The notes under the pieces: generated by a model
The model's database searches: none
The model's input: only the letters and a program-made list of their open reading frames with translations
Told to the model about the DNA's origin: nothing
Assembly (NCBI GenBank): GCA_902633855.1
Contig: CACPHU010000003.1
Coordinates: forward strand, 1 to 64,000
DNA: 64,000 nt
Reading direction: 5' to 3'
Origin: an uncultured OCS116 cluster bacterium
Lineage (GTDB): Bacteria > Pseudomonadota > Alphaproteobacteria > Rhizobiales > TMED25
Program-made: the position numbers and the translations under genes
Shown here: piece after piece, positions 60,042-64,000 of the stretch
Layout of the letters: each line of letters opens with the position of its first letter
How positions within the stretch are numbered: the first letter of the stretch is position 1

Positions 60042-60356
60042 ATGATTTATAATGTAAGAACATATAATTGTGTACCAAGAATGCTCAATAAATATGTAAA
60101 AATATTTGAAGATTACGCCATGCCAGTAAACAATAAATACGGCTTTAAACTAATTGCATATTTCATAAGTGACATAGGTCCTCAAAATCAAATAGTTCAC
60201 ATATGGGAATACAAGGATCTTGAAGAATTTAATACGATGAAAAAGAAACGGGCTGCTGACCCTGATTGGCTTAGTTTTCGAGATAAGACTGCGGGAATGG
60301 TCGCAGATCAAGAAGATAAAATCATGACTGGCACCTCATTCTCACCACTCAAATAA
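60042..60356 (+). CDS. NIPSNAP family protein
   Basis: MIYNVRTYNCVPRMLNKYVKIFEDYAMPVNNKYGFKLIAYFISDIGPQNQIVHIWEYKDLEEF. Confidence 0.85.
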   Translation: MIYNVRTYNCVPRMLNKYVKIFEDYAMPVNNKYGFKLIAYFISDIGPQNQIVHIWEYKDLEEFNTMKKKRAADPDWLSFRDKTAGMVADQEDKIMTGTSFSPLK

Positions 60357-60358
60357 TA

Positions 60359-61966
60359 TCAAGTTTTACCTAGGATTATATCTGCGGCCTTTTCTGCAAT
60401 CATGATAACAGGTGCATTAGTATTGCCAGAGGTTATATTTGGCATTATTGATGCATCAACAACTCTAAGATTTTTTACGCCGTAAACATTTAAGTTATAA
60501 TCGACCACACAGTCATCCTCAACACCCATCTTGCAAGTCCCAACGGGATGATAACTGATCCCCCCTTTTGTTGCTAAAAATTGTTCTATTTGAGCATCAG
60601 ATTGGATTTCGTTTCCAGGGGAATGTTCTTCAATAATGTCATTACTGATTGGGTCTGATTTCATAATTTTTCTTGTTATTTTTATTGCTTGAACAAGCAG
60701 CTTCCTATCATCTTTGTGGTTAAAATAATTCATAAAGATCTGCGGCTGATCTGCGGGGTCTATGCTTCTTATCCTTAAACTACCTACACTTTTGGGTCGC
60801 AGGAGTCTCACAATAATTGAAAATCCTGACCATGGGTGTAGTTTTGTTCCGGCCTTATCACCACTAAATAGTATTAAACTAATATGCAAATCAGGCCTAC
60901 TAAGTAATTGTTTTGACTTAATAAAACCAGCTGATACAGAGGAACCCATATTTAAAAAACCTCTTCGATAAAAAATATATTTTAAGCCTTCGCGTATGGA
61001 CTTAAATTTGTTTTTCATAACAGCATTTAAGGTGTATTGATTGGATGTTTTGTAAACGATTCTTCCATTGTAATGATCTTGTAAATTTTTTCCAACACCT
61101 TCCAAAACTGATATATTTTCAATATTAAATTCATCTAGGATATCTTTTGGACCAATTCCAGATAGTTGCAGAATTTTTGGCGAATTAAATGAACCTGCAC
61201 ATAAAATGACCTCATTATTCGCGTAGAAGTTTATTTCTTTACCATTTCTGACCCCAGAGACACCAATAGCGTCTTTATTTTTGAACAAAACTTTTGAGAT
61301 AAGCACATTGGTATATATTTTTAGATTTTTTCTTTTCTTAGCCGCTCTCAAGAAGGCTGTTGATGAACTTGACCTCAGACCATTCTTGATTGTCATTTGT
61401 AAATGACCAAAGCCTTCTTGAGTTACGCCATTAAAGTCCCTATTTAGGGGGTATCCCATATTGAGACCCGCTTTTACAAAAGAAGTAGCTAGTGGATGTA
61501 AATCCTTTGGTGATGACACTGATAATTCACCATCTGAACCATGATATTGGTCCTGGATATCCACATTCTTCTCGCTTTTTTTAAAATACGGTAAAATAGA
61601 GTTATAATCCCATCCAAACCTTCTTTCAGGATCCCACAAATCAAAATCTTGCTTTTGGCCACGTATATAAACTAAGCCATTTATTGATGATGAGCCACCA
61701 ACCACCTTTCCTCGGGGTTGAAATATCTTTCTACCCCCAGTGGCTTGCTCTGGTTCAGAATGATACATCCAGTTAACTTTTGGATTATCAAAGTGTTTAC
61801 CGTAACCCAGCGGGATGTGTATCCAAGGATTATTATCCCAGCCACCAGACTCGATCAGAAGGACAGAATGATTTTCATCGTGTGATAATCTATTAGCCAA
61901 GACACAACCAGCACTTCCTGCCCCAACAATTATATAATCAAAATTAAAATCCATTATATTTTCCAT
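60359..61966 (-). CDS. GMC family FAD-dependent oxidoreductase (choline dehydrogenase-like)
   Basis: FDYIIVGAGSAGCVLANRLS, GKVVGGSSSINGLVYIRG, GGISYHPVGTCKMG. Confidence 0.94.
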   Translation of the reverse strand: MENIMDFNFDYIIVGAGSAGCVLANRLSHDENHSVLLIESGGWDNNPWIHIPLGYGKHFDNPKVNWMYHSEPEQATGGRKIFQPRGKVVGGSSSINGLVYIRGQKQDFDLWDPERRFGWDYNSILPYFKKSEKNVDIQDQYHGSDGELSVSSPKDLHPLATSFVKAGLNMGYPLNRDFNGVTQEGFGHLQMTIKNGLRSSSSTAFLRAAKKRKNLKIYTNVLISKVLFKNKDAIGVSGVRNGKEINFYANNEVILCAGSFNSPKILQLSGIGPKDILDEFNIENISVLEGVGKNLQDHYNGRIVYKTSNQYTLNAVMKNKFKSIREGLKYIFYRRGFLNMGSSVSAGFIKSKQLLSRPDLHISLILFSGDKAGTKLHPWSGFSIIVRLLRPKSVGSLRIRSIDPADQPQIFMNYFNHKDDRKLLVQAIKITRKIMKSDPISNDIIEEHSPGNEIQSDAQIEQFLATKGGISYHPVGTCKMGVEDDCVVDYNLNVYGVKNLRVVDASIMPNITSGNTNAPVIMIAEKAADIILGKT

Positions 61967-62020
61967 AGAAATGGTTATACTATAAAATATATCAGATTTT
62001 GAAATTTAAATGTTGGTGTA

Positions 62021-62107
62021 ATGTTATTTTCAATAGAAACTTGGTTATGGATGATAGTCGGTATTCTGACTGGCTTTTTAATAATAATTTATACTAAAAA
62101 TAAATAG
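62021..62107 (+). CDS. Unlisted 28-aa candidate membrane miniprotein
   Basis: Read by eye: MLFSIETWLWMIVGILTGFLIIIYTKNK-stop in the intergenic space upstream of the GMC gene. Confidence 0.45.
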   Translation: MLFSIETWLWMIVGILTGFLIIIYTKNK

Positions 62108-62111
62108 GTTA

Positions 62112-62501
62112 CTAAGCCTCGTAGTTACCATCTATTACTGTGCCAATAACATCTTTACTTTTATTATCATAAATGTAAACTTCGCCTCTTCCGTTTTTAT
62201 TAGCAACCCTGCACCAACCTCCGATCGCAACCACTTCTTGAGACTCAAATAATTCATTATTCCATTTTTCTTTATTTACATAAAAAGTATATTGCTGTTC
62301 TGATAGCTTTTTATGACTTAAAATAATGCCTGCAGTGACGTACTTATCTATAAAATTTGAATGCATTCCTGAAGCTGCCTTACATAGCTTTATTTTCCCA
62401 AGTGACGGGTTTTCAGTTATGCCAGGAATCCTATATCCAACAATACTACTTGTGAATGATAATATTAAAAAAAGAGATATTATGACAATAATTGAGCGCA
62501 T
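62112..62501 (-). CDS. Hypothetical secreted protein
   Basis: N-terminal hydrophobic segment MRSIIVIISLFLILSFTSSIVG; 129 aa. Confidence 0.5.
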   Translation of the reverse strand: MRSIIVIISLFLILSFTSSIVGYRIPGITENPSLGKIKLCKAASGMHSNFIDKYVTAGIILSHKKLSEQQYTFYVNKEKWNNELFESQEVVAIGGWCRVANKNGRGEVYIYDNKSKDVIGTVIDGNYEA

Positions 62502-62542
62502 ATCACTTATATAAACGTTTGATTAAAATATTTCAATTTGAT

Positions 62543-63640
62543 TTATTTATTGATATTTTTTGTGACTTCTGGAATTACCTTTTCAGCCATTAGTTCCATT
62601 GATTTGCGTGCAAGATCCTTATCAAGCCAATCAACCCCACCATACAAGAGCTCACCAAAATCCCCAACTGTTTCCCGAAATGCCAAAATTTGATCTATAA
62701 CATGATTTGTGTCACCGCAAATAACTAGCTCATCAAGAATATTATCAATATCTAAATCCTTGTCATCTATATTTGGATCGGATTTAAATACCCCAAGACG
62801 ACCACTCCTCTCGAGTTTTCGATAGAGATGGTCATAAAAAAATCTGTAGGGGCTCTTCTTGTTATTTTTACCATAATCTGCGGCAACTTGTGAGTCATCG
62901 TTGACAAATATAGTACGCGCGATTCTCCAATCACTCATATTTGCCTTAAGCCCGACATTTTCTTTACCCTCTTTATAGTTTTCCCAATGAGTCTTTACCC
63001 ATTTTGGTAATAGGAAATGTGCGGATATTGGATGAAAATCTTTTTCTCCCATTGCAATCACGCCCTTCGAAAATGGGGCGACAACCGTTCCAACTATTTC
63101 TGGTCTGGGTTTTTGATAGGGTTTCTGCAAGTAGCCGACGCCAACTTCAAGAAAAGTGGACTCCAGAGATGAAACTTTAAATCTATTGTTCGGTAAATCA
63201 ATGTTGTACGGGGGATCGCTTCTCCAAATTTCAAGTATTACATCAATAGACTCAGCAAAAATCTGCCCTCTATCCTCATTAATAATACCCAATACCTCTG
63301 CATCACATCGCAGTGCTCCAGGACTAATACCAAATATAAATCTGCCTTTTGAGAGATGGTCAAGCATTGCTGCATGAGACGCTATTAATACTGGATGCAT
63401 GTGTGAGAGATTAGATGTTCCTGTCCCAAGCTTTATATTTTTGGTTTCCGCAATCAAGCTTGATAAAAATATCATGCTATTTGTAATATTCTCGGATTTA
63501 TCCGTTAAATGCTCTCCAATAAATACATCATAGAAACCGAGCTTGTCTGCTAATATCACAGCCTCTCGATCTTCTTGCAGTGATATATCCCATTTCTTAT
63601 CTTCGGGATGAACGGGCATTGTAAAAAAGCCAAGTCGCAT
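62543..63640 (-). CDS. LLM class flavin-dependent oxidoreductase
   Basis: MRLGFFTMPVHPEDKKWDISLQEDREAVILADKLGFYDVFIGEHLTD, LGTGTSNLSHMHPVLIASHAAMLDHLSKGRFIFGI; the ORF-track start at 63895 is judged too far upstream. Confidence 0.9.
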   Translation of the reverse strand: MRLGFFTMPVHPEDKKWDISLQEDREAVILADKLGFYDVFIGEHLTDKSENITNSMIFLSSLIAETKNIKLGTGTSNLSHMHPVLIASHAAMLDHLSKGRFIFGISPGALRCDAEVLGIINEDRGQIFAESIDVILEIWRSDPPYNIDLPNNRFKVSSLESTFLEVGVGYLQKPYQKPRPEIVGTVVAPFSKGVIAMGEKDFHPISAHFLLPKWVKTHWENYKEGKENVGLKANMSDWRIARTIFVNDDSQVAADYGKNNKKSPYRFFYDHLYRKLERSGRLGVFKSDPNIDDKDLDIDNILDELVICGDTNHVIDQILAFRETVGDFGELLYGGVDWLDKDLARKSMELMAEKVIPEVTKNINK

Positions 63641-63718
63641 GAGAAAAAACCTTTTAATTATAAAAAAAAAATTTTTGATTAAAATATAATTTATTTTTAA
63701 AATAATATCTATAGAATA

Positions 63719-63738
63719 TAAGACTGATTGTAGTCTTA
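63719..63738. promoter_or_regulatory. Inverted repeat TAAGACT-GATTGT-AGTCTTA in a divergent intergenic region
   Basis: Perfect 7-bp arms, 6-nt spacer, 13 nt upstream of the BKACE start. Confidence 0.45.
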
Positions 63739-63751
63739 AAAGGGGGGTTTG

Positions 63752-64000
63752 TTGAGAAAAGTTATCATTACATGTGCTGTCACTGGCGCTGCCGAGCATA
63801 CACACATAAATCCAGCAGTCCCAATAACACCCGAAGAAATTGCCAATGAATGTCTTTCTGCGCATAAGGCTGGCGCTGCAATTGTTCATATACATGTGAG
63901 AGATCCAGATACTGGAAAACCAAGTATGGAGGAGTCGCTATACAAGGAAGTTGTTGATCGGATAAGGCAAAAAAATGATGATGTTATAATTAATTTAACT
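63752..64000 (+). CDS. Beta-keto acid cleavage enzyme (BKACE, DUF849), partial
   Basis: (TTG start) RKVIITCAVTGAAEHTHINPAVPITPEEIANECLSAHKAGAAIVHIHVRDPDTGKPSM; runs off the right edge, not in the ORF track. Confidence 0.9.
   Translation, partial: MRKVIITCAVTGAAEHTHINPAVPITPEEIANECLSAHKAGAAIVHIHVRDPDTGKPSMEESLYKEVVDRIRQKNDDVIINLT

Noticed and set aside
63641-63895. N-terminal extension of the LLM protein from 63895
   Set aside because: LLM homology begins at MRLGFFTMP (63640). The extension overlaps the divergent BKACE start and has no family similarity.
1-64000. CRISPR arrays, toxin-antitoxin or phage-defence systems, transposases, integrases
   Set aside because: Looked for but not seen. 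No regularly spaced repeats and no ORF with recognisable recombinase, Cas or toxin motifs.

Overview
AT-rich, gene-dense bacterial chromosome segment; gene content and order fit a (probably marine) alphaproteobacterium. This assignment is inference only. Housekeeping blocks: pepA (partial) | lptF-lptG-lptD-surA-pdxA-rsmA | gmk-fabF-acpP-fabG-fabD | rpsF-rpsR-DUF2232-rplI-dnaB-alr-mlaE-mlaF-cvpA-purF | der-bamB-TPR | guaA-rsmB-guaB-rlmE-ribBA. Accessory regions: 25.4-37.2 kb (redox and small-molecule enzymes, MsrPQ, photolyase), 37.4-47.3 kb (YitT-like, FMN 2-hydroxy-acid dehydrogenase, PPK2, NUDIX, phnE-phnE-phnD-phnC, secreted amidohydrolase, DUF1772), and 54.5-64 kb (molybdenum hydroxylase, M24, GMC, LLM and BKACE catabolic genes). 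The strongest unexplained structure is downstream of guaA. Two ~236-bp near-identical direct repeats each carry a diverged copy of the guaA 3' end (..TIEWE-stop plus downstream sequence), next to a 44-bp duplicated phnE2 piece fused to the 3' part of a tRNA gene. This looks like scars of site-specific integration at guaA and at a tRNA. No integrase is visible. I also found two unlisted small membrane ORFs (44 aa and 28 aa), a candidate Pho box upstream of ppk2, interleaved inverted repeats between phnD and phnE, and two adjacent palindromic operator candidates upstream of the M24 gene. No CRISPR array, rRNA, complete tRNA or recognisable phage/transposase gene was seen.
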